Part shown: positions 8,560-16,737 of the stretch, piece after piece
Layout of the letters: each line of letters begins with the position of its first letter
How positions within the stretch are numbered: the stretch's first letter is position 1
Notes under the pieces: generated by a model
The model's database searches: none
Told to the model about the DNA's origin: nothing
The model's input: only the letters and a program-made list of their open reading frames with translations
Made by a program: the position numbers and the translations under genes
Assembly (NCBI GenBank): GCA_029856145.1
Contig: JAHQWK010000020.1
Coordinates: 84,120 to 148,119, forward strand
DNA length: 64,000 nt
Source of the DNA: Promethearchaeia archaeon
GTDB taxonomy: Archaea > Asgardarchaeota > Lokiarchaeia > Sigyniarchaeales > SOKP01
Reading direction: 5' to 3'

Positions 8560-8994
8560 ATGAAGGTATACAATTTAACAAAAGCCCATATTCAGCATAT
8601 TGATGATATCTCCAGAACTACATTAAAACTTTCATTATTAAACATAAAAAATCTAGAGAATAATCCATTTCTTTTAATAGTTCAATCAATTATTGAGAAC
8701 TCTATAAAAGTCTCAATTTATCCACTAAAAAAAGAGAAAATCATAAAGGTGACATTCTCAACATTAAACTTTTCTAATGAGGTTTTTGATAGAATTTCCA
8801 ATATCTTTCAAAATTATCAGGTTATTCATACATCCGGATTTTTACTTATTGAAAAACAACTTTATTATGAGTGTTATTTGAATTTAAATTTAGATGAAAC
8901 AAAAGCTATGGGTTTAGATGCTTCTTTAAATAAGATTAAAAATATATTTAAACAAATAAAAATAGAAGAAATTGGACTGAAAAAACATATATAA
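8560..8994 (+). CDS. Hypothetical protein in the RNase P operon region
   Basis: I do not recognise this protein of about 144 residues. It has alternating strands and helices, a central FSTLNFSNEVF segment and a C-terminal LDASLNKIKNIFKQIKIEEI helix; an RNA-binding or ACT-like alpha-beta fold is conceivable but unsupported. No Cys pairs, transmembrane segments or catalytic motifs are visible. ATG at 8560 is preferred over TTG at 8554, though neither has a strong ribosome binding site. It follows Pop5 by 32 bp and ends 4 bp before the next gene, so it is probably in the RNase P transcript. Confidence 0.6.
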   Translation: MKVYNLTKAHIQHIDDISRTTLKLSLLNIKNLENNPFLLIVQSIIENSIKVSIYPLKKEKIIKVTFSTLNFSNEVFDRISNIFQNYQVIHTSGFLLIEKQLYYECYLNLNLDETKAMGLDASLNKIKNIFKQIKIEEIGLKKHI

Positions 8995-8998
8995 AACT

Positions 8999-9451
8999 AT
9001 GATGAATATTTGGAGAGTCTTTTTGAAATTATCAGACGGAGAAGATAAAGAGCTTGAATTATTTGATGCTAAAGGATATTTTGGAGGGTACTTGAAGATT
9101 AAAAGAAGTTATTTTAATGCTCTAGTTAAAACAATTAAAATGACTAAAAAATATCATACTCAAAAAACAATTGAAAAGGTAGTTGGACCTGATGATGATG
9201 ATTGGACACAAAATCCTTGGATGCTTATAATAGTAAAAGATAATGAAAAAAAAAACCCTTTTTGGTTTTTCATTAAAAGAGAAAAAGATTTATCTGGTAT
9301 CCTTGTTGCTATAGGCCCTAAACCATTCGCTGAATATAATAGTAATAATTCACTAGACGCTAAACGAGAGATTAAACGTCTGATGAATTATATTATAGTT
9401 TATTTAAATAAATTTAATTGTGTTGTCATGCTTCCTAGTTTTCTTCACTGA
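8999..9451 (+). CDS. Hypothetical protein
   Basis: Unrecognised protein of 150 residues. It begins IWRVFLKLSDGEDKELELFD and has an acidic GPDDDDWTQNPW patch and several Trp/Phe residues, which suggests a small compact beta-rich domain. The last residues MLPSFLH look abrupt, and another open frame (9420-9632) overlaps the end and has coding-like composition. The true C-terminus may therefore lie in that frame if there is a frameshift near 9420-9450. It starts 4 bp after the preceding gene and is probably co-transcribed with it. Confidence 0.6.
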   Translation: MMNIWRVFLKLSDGEDKELELFDAKGYFGGYLKIKRSYFNALVKTIKMTKKYHTQKTIEKVVGPDDDDWTQNPWMLIIVKDNEKKNPFWFFIKREKDLSGILVAIGPKPFAEYNSNNSLDAKREIKRLMNYIIVYLNKFNCVVMLPSFLH

Positions 9452-9632
9452 ATGGAAGATATTTCAATTAATTTTTAATACTAAAGTTGATGTCGAATTT
9501 TTAGTAAAACATAAAATTTATACGAAAAATATTAAATTCAATTTTAATTATCAATTTTTATATTTAGCATTACAGAAAATAGAAGTATTTAAAAATAAAT
9601 GGCTTTTTGATCTTGAAGAGAGAGAATTTTAG
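9420..9632 (+). other. Overlapping open frame, possible shifted tail of the previous gene
   Basis: After the stop of the 150-residue gene at 9451, this frame stays open for another 60 codons, with protein-like content (FLVKHKIYTKN and NKWLFDLEEREF) and no good start codon of its own beyond 9420. It runs up to and overlaps the start of the next gene. It may be the true C-terminal part of the upstream gene reached by a frameshift, a decayed remnant, or chance in AT-rich DNA. Nothing in it is recognisable. Confidence 0.25.
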
Positions 9633-10410
9633 AGTATTAACCTGTATTATAATTATAAATATAACTATAGTTTCCCTATTTCTTTTAGCAAATGGCTATT
9701 GTGCTACTGAAGAAATCAATTCAAAGTATGGAGAATCCCCTGTAATTGATGGTTATATGGATCTCTCAGCAAAAGAATGGAATAAAGCTGCCTTTAATGA
9801 TGAAATTTCATTAGAGGGTATTCCTATTGATTTATGGGTTATGCATGATGATACAAATCTTTATATTTCTATCCAGTTTGATTTATTACTCGGACATCAC
9901 AAAATAAATGAATTTATTGGGCTCATTATATCAAATAGTTCTTCTGAGGATAAAGAAGAATTTATTGATGCTAAAATAATTCAGTTCACTAATATCTCTG
10001 CAAATGAATATAACTATTTTGATTATAATGTTAGTGGGAGCGTTTTTTTAATCGATACAGAAAAAAATGGAGATGGAGCTGCTAAACTTGAAGAACTTAC
10101 ATCTACTTATGAATTTGCTTTACCCATTAAAGGCCATGATGCAAATGAAGATGATGCAGCATTAGATTATGGTAATGGTTATGCTTTCAATATTACTTAT
10201 GGAGAAACACCAGCCTACCCTGGTGGTATTAAAAAAAGTTCAATAGTTCTCATCAATATTAAAGCATTAGCTGGTCCAATACCATCAATTATCAATGTTG
10301 TTTTTTCTGTGTTAAGTATAATAGTATTTAGCGTTCTTGGAATTGTTCTAGGTTTTTACATTTATAGAATTTTTAAACTAAAAGAAAATATAGAAAAATA
10401 TAGAAGATAA
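9607..10410 (+). CDS. Membrane-anchored CBM9/DOMON-like extracellular protein
   Basis: A protein of about 267 residues with a hydrophobic N-terminal signal segment (about 10-30, IIIINITIVSLFLLANG), an extracellular beta domain (about 40-230) and a C-terminal transmembrane helix (about 235-258) followed by a short basic tail. The phrases PVIDGYMDLSAKEWNKA and DLWVMHDDTNLYISIQFD match the CBM9-like fold shared with carbohydrate-binding and ethylbenzene-dehydrogenase-like domains. Possible calcium-binding DTEKNGDGAA and DANEDDAALDYGNG loops are present. The binding partner is unknown. TTG at 9607 or 9613 could be the start. The next gene begins two bases after its stop, so the two are probably translationally coupled. 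Confidence 0.75.
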   Translation: MILKRENFRVLTCIIIINITIVSLFLLANGYCATEEINSKYGESPVIDGYMDLSAKEWNKAAFNDEISLEGIPIDLWVMHDDTNLYISIQFDLLLGHHKINEFIGLIISNSSSEDKEEFIDAKIIQFTNISANEYNYFDYNVSGSVFLIDTEKNGDGAAKLEELTSTYEFALPIKGHDANEDDAALDYGNGYAFNITYGETPAYPGGIKKSSIVLINIKALAGPIPSIINVVFSVLSIIVFSVLGIVLGFYIYRIFKLKENIEKYRR

Positions 10411-10411
10411 T

Positions 10412-10825
10412 ATGTCAAAAATTCCTAAACAACCAGAAAAGAAACAAAAAACAAAGGAAAAATATCGATCTGATGAAAATTTTGCTTTTAGATCAATAAT
10501 CATATCAGCTATATTAGGATGTATTTCTTTTATTGTATCACTTCTTTTTAATGCTGAAATAATAACAGTTTTTATGAATATAGATTTATTATGGACCTTT
10601 ATTGATATAAGCATAAAAGTAATTGCTGTTTTATTGTTTTTTCTATTTATTATTACCAGCTATGCGAATTATAAAGAATTAATTGGTAAACGATTAAATT
10701 GGAAAGAACTACTTTTACTTATATTTTTCTCTATTGGTCAGACTCTGTTAAATCCATCAGTTTTTATTCTTACTCTTATTGGTATATTTATTATTTTAAT
10801 CTACTTATTTCTTATTCAAGAGTAA
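10412..10825 (+). CDS. Small multi-span membrane protein
   Basis: 137 residues with a basic cytoplasmic N-terminus (KQPEKKQKTKEKYR) and four hydrophobic segments at about 28-48, 55-85 and a pair between 92 and 135. No family is recognised. It starts two bases after the CBM9-like gene and is probably its partner in the same operon, perhaps a membrane anchor or assembly factor; that role is inferred from position alone. Confidence 0.6.
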   Translation: MSKIPKQPEKKQKTKEKYRSDENFAFRSIIISAILGCISFIVSLLFNAEIITVFMNIDLLWTFIDISIKVIAVLLFFLFIITSYANYKELIGKRLNWKELLLLIFFSIGQTLLNPSVFILTLIGIFIILIYLFLIQE

Positions 10826-10850
10826 AAATACAATTTTTAAAAGTTCTGCT

Positions 10851-11594
10851 ATGAACTCAGAATTTTTATATATAGGACACAGAGGAACCAGAACTATTTT
10901 TGATGAAAATACAATCACCGCATTTGAAAAAGCGATCGAATTTGGTGCTAATTGTGTAGAATTTGATGTTCGAGAGACTAAAGATGGGAAATTGATAATT
11001 CTACATGATCCTACATTAAATAGAACGACAAATAGTTCAGGTTTATTAAAAAATCTTTACTATGATGAGATAAAAGAATTCAGAACTAAAAACCATAATG
11101 ATACTATCCCTCTCTTATCAGAGGTTTTGAAAATATTAAAAGGAAAAACAATGTTTATGATTGAGTTGAAAGATGATAATATAAAAGAAGATATTCTAAA
11201 GATTGTTAATAATCATAATTTATTGGAAGATTGTATTTTTAGTGGGAGAAATTTACACGAATTAGGCGAAATAAAGTCGGATTACCATAATAGTCGAATA
11301 TGCTATAATATTACAAAAGGTTTAGGTTTCAATATCAGTAAATTTTTGAAATTTGGAAGACTTAAGAAATTCAAGATTAAACCTGATTTAATAAGTTTAA
11401 GATCGAATTTAATAACTAAAGAATTTATTGAAATTTGTTATAAATATAAAATAAAATCTTTAGCATGGAACTTTTTATTATACAACGATCCAATATTTCA
11501 GATTAAATCTTTAATTGATTTAGGTATTGATGGGATTTTATTTGATAACCATAGAAATATTACAAAAATTAAACATTGGCTTTACTCAACTTAA
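10851..11594 (+). CDS. Glycerophosphodiester phosphodiesterase
   Basis: A 247-residue TIM-barrel GDPD-family enzyme that hydrolyses glycerophosphodiesters to glycerol phosphate and an alcohol. The catalytic HR pair is in YIGHRGTR, the metal-binding E-x-D is in VEFDVRETKDG, and the second His is in LHDPTLNRTT; all are at family positions. MFMIELKD and the C-terminal GIDGILFDNH are also typical. There is no signal peptide, so it should be cytoplasmic. It ends overlapping by four bases with the convergent rqcH gene. Confidence 0.92.
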   Translation: MNSEFLYIGHRGTRTIFDENTITAFEKAIEFGANCVEFDVRETKDGKLIILHDPTLNRTTNSSGLLKNLYYDEIKEFRTKNHNDTIPLLSEVLKILKGKTMFMIELKDDNIKEDILKIVNNHNLLEDCIFSGRNLHELGEIKSDYHNSRICYNITKGLGFNISKFLKFGRLKKFKIKPDLISLRSNLITKEFIEICYKYKIKSLAWNFLLYNDPIFQIKSLIDLGIDGILFDNHRNITKIKHWLYST

Positions 11595-13651
11595 CTTTTT
11601 GACTTGATTATTGAAATACCACTAGGTAAATAAAGAAGAATTTCGTCTATGGATAATAACTTAATCCAAATTCTTGATTCCTTATCACTATTTTTATAAA
11701 AAGTAGATAAAATCTCTTTAGCTAACTTTCCTTTTGTGAAACCACCAGATTTTGATGGAATAATAGTTATAAGATTTTTAGTTTGCTTTTTTATTGCGGG
11801 TTTTGGACCGGAAATGAGTTTAGGATAAAAAATTTTCCGATTATCTTGAGAATCTGCTTCCAATTCAATAATTTTTAATCCAATTGTCAATTCAGTTTTA
11901 ACATTTTTAATAAAATTCTTTTTACCAGAAATTATAAAAGAGCCTTTTTGTAAAAACTCACCTGAGGGAGGGCTTTTTGAAATTTGATCTGTATGAATGT
12001 AAAATACATCAACTATCCCCCAGTTCTCTTTCCATGCCCGTGAATATGTTGCAACAAATTTGCCAGTCTCATCAATAGTGTTTAATGGAATCTTCTTATT
12101 ATCTGGATTTTTAATTACTACTAATGAAGATCCAGGGAAATTTGTATGAAAAATTAAATCATTTTGATCAAGATACTTTTTAAAAATAATCTCATTAGAG
12201 GATGCATCTCTTCCCCCTATAATTAGATATCCATCAGATGAAATAAACCATCTAAACTTCTCATACCATTTTTTCTTTGGTTTTTTAATCAAGAAATCAA
12301 CTTCAGCTTCTATTAACTCTCTATCTAGCTTTAATTTATTAATTTTTTCTTTAGTTTTTTCAATGGCGGTAATAGTTCCTTTTAATTTTTTATCTGCTTT
12401 TTTTCCCTTAGAATATATATTATTGGCATTTTCCCCGATGCTTTTTTTTAAATCTAGATAAATGCTATTATCATTAATATTTATTAAAACTTGATTAGTT
12501 GAGGGAATTACCTTCTCAAAGAAATCTGTTCCATTTAAATTTTCCAATTTTGCTGTTTCTAGTTTGTTGTTAATTACTTCCCATGAATACCCTTTTTTTT
12601 TTGCATCCAAAATTACAGTTTTTAATTTTTCTAAGGAATTTAAGCGGGCATATATTAATTCTCCAATTTTGTAGTATTTTACCTTCTTATTTTTGAGCTC
12701 TTCAAGGTATTCTTGTTGATTTTTTAATATCTTTTCTTGAGATTTTATTTGTTCTTCAATCTTTTGATCTTTAGGACTTTTTAGGGTTTCAGAATCAATT
12801 TTTGAAAAATACTTGTCAACTGCTTCGTTAAATGAGGTAAAAAGTTTTTTAGGATTTTTTTTAAGAATTTCAATTTCAAAGGGAAGTACTGAAATTTGAT
12901 TTTTATTGTTATCAAATACAATATATGCATTTACTTCACCAAATAATAATTGATTTCTTAACTTTTTAAAGGAATCATATAATTTTTCGTATTCTTTATC
13001 AGTAAGATTTTTTCCAAGACTAATTTTATCAATTTTGGTTCTATGGCATATTTCTTCACTATATAACCCGGAAATATGAATATTTCTGGAAAGATCTCTA
13101 ACAATCTCCACCTCAGAGTTTTTAAATAAAGCTTTAAATTCTTCTTTATTTAAAGTTAAAAAATCTTTTCCTTGAGATCTAGGAAAACTATATTCTTTTT
13201 TAGGGAGGATCTCTCTATCTCTAAACTTTCTATACTTTTTAGCAACTTTTATAATATTTCTTTCATCCAACAATAAGAAATTACCCTTGTTAAATAATTC
13301 TATAACAAATTTCCAAGGTTGGCCTGAATTATCACTTAATTCAATTATTATAATTCTATCAAATTGGTGTTGAGAAATTTTTAATATTCTCCGGTTTTTT
13401 AATAACTTTCTTAGAGAAATTATATATTGACTTGGATATTTTGGGATAGGATAATCATATTCGGTTAAATTAATCCGTGAATCCTTTTTGATAATTAAGT
13501 TTTTCTTTCCAAAATTAGTATTGATTTTTAATATCAATATATCTTCTACTTCATATATATTTAGAATCGTACCGTTAATCAATATTAAATCTAATTCTTT
13601 TACAATAGCAAATACGTCAAAATTAGTAAATTCTGTTGATGTTTTAATCAT
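11591..13651 (-). CDS. rqcH: RqcH/NEMF-like NFACT ribosome quality-control protein
   Basis: A 686-residue NFACT-family protein. Its relatives (RqcH, Tae2/NEMF) bind obstructed 50S subunits with peptidyl-tRNA and recruit tRNA to add C-terminal tails. The NFACT-N domain fills about 1-180 (NKGNFLLLDERN), followed by the helix-hairpin-helix region, a long coiled coil (about 300-450, with KIEEQIKSQEKILKNQQEY), and the NFACT-R domain about 465-570 (WFISSDGYLIIGGRDASSNE), ending in a C-terminal NFACT-C-like region. The length matches archaeal members. It is divergently transcribed from a small membrane protein gene. Confidence 0.9.
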   Translation of the reverse strand: MIKTSTEFTNFDVFAIVKELDLILINGTILNIYEVEDILILKINTNFGKKNLIIKKDSRINLTEYDYPIPKYPSQYIISLRKLLKNRRILKISQHQFDRIIIIELSDNSGQPWKFVIELFNKGNFLLLDERNIIKVAKKYRKFRDREILPKKEYSFPRSQGKDFLTLNKEEFKALFKNSEVEIVRDLSRNIHISGLYSEEICHRTKIDKISLGKNLTDKEYEKLYDSFKKLRNQLLFGEVNAYIVFDNNKNQISVLPFEIEILKKNPKKLFTSFNEAVDKYFSKIDSETLKSPKDQKIEEQIKSQEKILKNQQEYLEELKNKKVKYYKIGELIYARLNSLEKLKTVILDAKKKGYSWEVINNKLETAKLENLNGTDFFEKVIPSTNQVLININDNSIYLDLKKSIGENANNIYSKGKKADKKLKGTITAIEKTKEKINKLKLDRELIEAEVDFLIKKPKKKWYEKFRWFISSDGYLIIGGRDASSNEIIFKKYLDQNDLIFHTNFPGSSLVVIKNPDNKKIPLNTIDETGKFVATYSRAWKENWGIVDVFYIHTDQISKSPPSGEFLQKGSFIISGKKNFIKNVKTELTIGLKIIELEADSQDNRKIFYPKLISGPKPAIKKQTKNLITIIPSKSGGFTKGKLAKEILSTFYKNSDKESRIWIKLLSIDEILLYLPSGISIIKSKS

Positions 13652-13723
13652 ATTAGGTTTAATTTCTAGTTTATCAATAATATATAATGATTTTTATAAT
13701 AAATAATATTTATAATAATAATT

Positions 13724-14164
13724 ATGGGAAGGCGCAAGAAGGTAGATATTAAAAAAAGAAGACAAAGGCTTTTAAAAGAGAAGAAGAAAGAACAAAAAAA
13801 ACAATCAATTCAAGTTGAAAAAAAGCCATTAAAATCATTTGACCTTCGTATGGAGAAGGAAACAAAGCTGTACTGGATTCGGGCACTTACTGGAGCGCTA
13901 AGTGCATTTATAGGACGCTTGTTATTTGGATTAATTGGTTGGTTCATGTTAATGTGGATGTTATTATGGTGGTTTTTATTTCCATTTGTCGTAAGTTTTA
14001 ATATTCTAAAATACGAATACGACAAAGAAGAGTGGCATTGGAAGAATATTATATTGCCGGGTATTGGTATGTTCTTTTTCTTATTTATGATCGTTGGTGT
14101 TTTTCTTCATACATTACTTAATTTTATTCCAGGCTTTTCGTCGGTTCTTGAGCTTTTTTTATAG
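13724..14164 (+). CDS. Basic N-terminus membrane protein
   Basis: 146 residues. The first 50 are very rich in Lys and Arg (GRRKKVDIKKRRQRLLKEKK) and would be cytoplasmic, possibly contacting ribosomes or nucleic acid. Two or three hydrophobic helices follow (about 57-90, rich in Trp and Met, and 107-130). I do not recognise the family. The divergent neighbour is rqcH, and the basic tail next to a membrane anchor is compatible with ribosome docking, but this is speculation. Start ATG; no partner in an operon. Confidence 0.65.
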   Translation: MGRRKKVDIKKRRQRLLKEKKKEQKKQSIQVEKKPLKSFDLRMEKETKLYWIRALTGALSAFIGRLLFGLIGWFMLMWMLLWWFLFPFVVSFNILKYEYDKEEWHWKNIILPGIGMFFFLFMIVGVFLHTLLNFIPGFSSVLELFL

Positions 14165-14181
14165 AAACATTTAAATCTTCT

Positions 14182-14694
14182 TTATAATTGAATTCTTTGT
14201 TTTACTTTCATTTCTTTCTTTTCTTTTGAAGTAAAAACGATTTCTTCTAATTTGTATATACGTTCACAATAAATACATTGAATTTTCAAGGGTTTTTCTT
14301 CTAAAACTAGAAATTCAGTATCGATAGGCTCTTTTTCTGAATTAGTAATACATGTCTGATTAACACATAAAATTAATTTTTTAATTATCTGAGGAAGTTC
14401 TACCTTTTTCTTTTCAATCAATTTATAATTTTCAATTAAGGAAATTGTAGCGTTAGGAGACAATATAGATATTTGTTGCATTTGAGTTTCGTTAAGAAAA
14501 ACATTCTCAATTTTAATTATATCTTTCGTTTGATATTTTTTTGATAAAACATTAACTCCAATTGTCATTAAATTTTTAGATTCATCGATACCAGTAAGAT
14601 TGAGAATTGTTATAGCATATCCGGCATCTATATGATCAATAACAGTTCCTTTAGATATTTTATCGATTTTTAATTTTTCTTCTAACATTTTCAT
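14182..14694 (-). CDS. pyrI: Aspartate carbamoyltransferase regulatory chain
   Basis: A 170-residue PyrI homologue. The N-terminal allosteric domain begins LKIDKISKGTVIDHIDAGYA, and the C-terminal zinc domain has Cys at 110, 115, 140 and 143 (CX4C and CX2C), the same spacing as in the E. coli protein. The family binds nucleotides and modulates the PyrB catalytic trimer in pyrimidine synthesis. In most archaea pyrB is directly upstream; here there is no pyrB in the window, so the catalytic gene must be elsewhere or the protein has another role. It carries about 17 extra C-terminal residues. Confidence 0.93.
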   Translation of the reverse strand: MKMLEEKLKIDKISKGTVIDHIDAGYAITILNLTGIDESKNLMTIGVNVLSKKYQTKDIIKIENVFLNETQMQQISILSPNATISLIENYKLIEKKKVELPQIIKKLILCVNQTCITNSEKEPIDTEFLVLEEKPLKIQCIYCERIYKLEEIVFTSKEKKEMKVKQRIQL

Positions 14695-14735
14695 AAAAAA
14701 AACTATCTTGATTGAAAAAATTTATGTTAACTATT

Positions 14736-15764
14736 TTATAATATTGAAATTGAAGTAAAAAATAATATTGTTGATATACAAAAATTAAATGTTAAATTAT
14801 CGTCAATCTCTAAGTCCAAATAATCTATTATACCAATGATCATCATTCCAATAAAAGGAATCAGAAACAATCCTGGAACGCTGAATCTATAATAATTTCT
14901 TAGTATAAATAACACAATTACTCCTGAGAGAAAGGCAGCAATGATACCTCCAATTAGTCCTTCATAAGTTTTATTTGTTTTTCTAATCTTTCTGCGACCA
15001 ATTGTTCTCCCAACTAAGTTTGCGGTTACATCTCCAAAAATAGACATTGCCATTGAAGTACAGATTATTACTGGCCCGATGGGTTGAATTATACCATATA
15101 ACAAAATTATGGAAAAACATCCAATACTCATAGAAATATGAGGTCCTAACCTCATATGTAGTTCTTTTTCCCTTAATATTTGATTGACTTGTTTTAAAGG
15201 ATAAAACTCGGGAGTTAATATTCTTACAATATCAGCCGTCAATAACCCTATCAAAGATATCACAACTAAAAAAACTACTAAATTTTGAGAAAAAATCATT
15301 ATATCGCCGCCTATATATACGAAAAGATTTTGTAATAGAAACCCTAGAGTAAAATAAAAAAAAATTATTCCTAATACAACAAAATGGGTTAATTTTCTAT
15401 ATATATCATATTTAAGAGGGAGTTCTGTGAATGGTTGAAGTTTAATATTATTATTGCTTTTTTTCCTTATTTTAATTCTATGTTTCTCTCGAGAAATGAA
15501 AAGATAGAATAAAGGCAAAAAAAATATGATAAACGTAACCGTTAAAATATTAAAGGGAAACTCTATAAATTCTCTACTAGGGAGATTAAATATGTTTATT
15601 AGGACTAGATTTATTGTAATAGAAACAATAAGAATTAATGCATTTACTAAATTATTTATAAAAGCTCCTATGTCTCTTTTCTTTCTTGCTAAATAAGTAA
15701 TATAAAGAATAAATAAGCCATACAAGTATAAATAGCATACAATTATTATCGAAAGAGCATTCAA
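14736..15764 (-). CDS. SEC59/DGK1/VTE5-family polyprenol or lipid kinase
   Basis: A 342-residue membrane protein with about nine hydrophobic segments. Conserved cytoplasmic motifs of the CTP-dependent dolichol/diacylglycerol/phytol kinase family are present: YRKLTHF around residue 124, ADIVRILTPEF, LRLGPHISMS-like HMRLGPHISMS, GDVTANLVGRTIGRRKI, NKTYEG and DYLDLEIDDNLT near the end. The likely reaction is CTP-dependent phosphorylation of a polyprenol or archaeal lipid alcohol. The family also resembles cytidylyltransferases, so substrate and reaction are not certain. It is 41 bp upstream of pyrI on the same strand. Confidence 0.82.
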   Translation of the reverse strand: MNALSIIIVCYLYLYGLFILYITYLARKKRDIGAFINNLVNALILIVSITINLVLINIFNLPSREFIEFPFNILTVTFIIFFLPLFYLFISREKHRIKIRKKSNNNIKLQPFTELPLKYDIYRKLTHFVVLGIIFFYFTLGFLLQNLFVYIGGDIMIFSQNLVVFLVVISLIGLLTADIVRILTPEFYPLKQVNQILREKELHMRLGPHISMSIGCFSIILLYGIIQPIGPVIICTSMAMSIFGDVTANLVGRTIGRRKIRKTNKTYEGLIGGIIAAFLSGVIVLFILRNYYRFSVPGLFLIPFIGMMIIGIIDYLDLEIDDNLTFNFCISTILFFTSISIL

Positions 15765-15914
15765 GAATGATCAAATTAATAAGATTTTAATATTTAAAAG
15801 ATCCTTTTATTTTAAGATTTTCTTGAAGTAAGAAGGTTTTCAAATCTAGAAATAAATCTAATACCATAAAAATATCATAAAAATCTGTAAAATTTATTAA
15901 AAAAGTAATTAGAA

Positions 15915-16319
15915 TTAGCGATCTTCGAAAATTTTATATAGATTTTTAGCAGCAATCCTCATAACTTTTACAGTCTTCATTAAAGTGTCAATTATCGTTC
16001 CAGCACAAACAATTACTAATCTTCCTGCATTTGTAATAACAATATAGCCATCTTGAGCTCGAACAATAATTTCACTTAAATCTTCCTGAAATAAAGTCTG
16101 GATTGTTGATCGCCCGGTCATTAATAAGGCACTTGAAAGACCACAAAATTGATCTCCATCAACCTGATATTGTGGTAATGCGCTAAATGCTATTTGATAA
16201 CCTTCTTGAGATACAAGAGCAATCGCCTCAATATCTGCATTTGATGTTATAAATGTAATTTGAGGACTAATTTTTTCGATATCCTCTTGATTGATTCCTA
16301 AGTCAGACCCAAATTGAAT
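15915..16319 (-). CDS. Roadblock/LC7 domain protein, ATT start
   Basis: A single roadblock/LC7 domain of about 134 residues, the type that dimerises and binds small GTPases (MglB, dynein light chain, Ragulator). The region ISPQITFITSNADIEAIALVSQEG at the start, the central QFCGLSSALLMTGRSTIQTL helix and DGYIVITNAGRLVIVCAG strands give the alpha-beta-beta-alpha-beta pattern. The first ATG in frame (16121) cuts the domain in half. The frame is open up to 16331, where the only plausible initiation site is ATT at 16319, seven or so bases after AGGTG. The frame extension is clearly coding by domain content; the start codon is inferred. Confidence 0.8.
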   Translation of the reverse strand: MQFGSDLGINQEDIEKISPQITFITSNADIEAIALVSQEGYQIAFSALPQYQVDGDQFCGLSSALLMTGRSTIQTLFQEDLSEIIVRAQDGYIVITNAGRLVIVCAGTIIDTLMKTVKVMRIAAKNLYKIFEDR

Positions 16320-16737
16320 ATCTCTACACCTTTAGTGCTTTTAGATTTTATAATTATTATTATAAATATAATAATTTTTATCTTATTATATTTTTATTTT
16401 CACAACTTAAAGTTTCTTTTTAACGTGATCTTAGTAAACTAAAATATAAAAATTCATTATAATTATGAATTATGGAGTTTAGCGCTCTTATTCTTATTCT
16501 CATATATCAAATTTAGGGCAAGTTAAAAAAAAAGTGTTAAATAGCTATTTATCAAAATGTCTTATTTCTTCTATAATATTTTTAAACGCGTACTTTATTT
16601 ACTATTCAAAAGTAAATTTTAATACTTTATAAACTTAAAATATTTAAAAACCTATTAAAATTGATTTAAAGGTTTAAACTTTTTTATACTTAGAATTTAT
16701 TATTTTAAGAATTACACTCTAGCAATGAAATTAAATT
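16320..16737. other. AT-rich divergent intergenic region
   Basis: About 420 bases between the leftward roadblock gene and the rightward large-protein operon. It is extremely AT-rich. TTTTTATACT at 16681-16690 could be the TATA box of the rightward operon, and the T/A-rich stretch at 16340-16380 could hold the leftward promoter. I see no convincing ORF or structured RNA. Confidence 0.4.
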
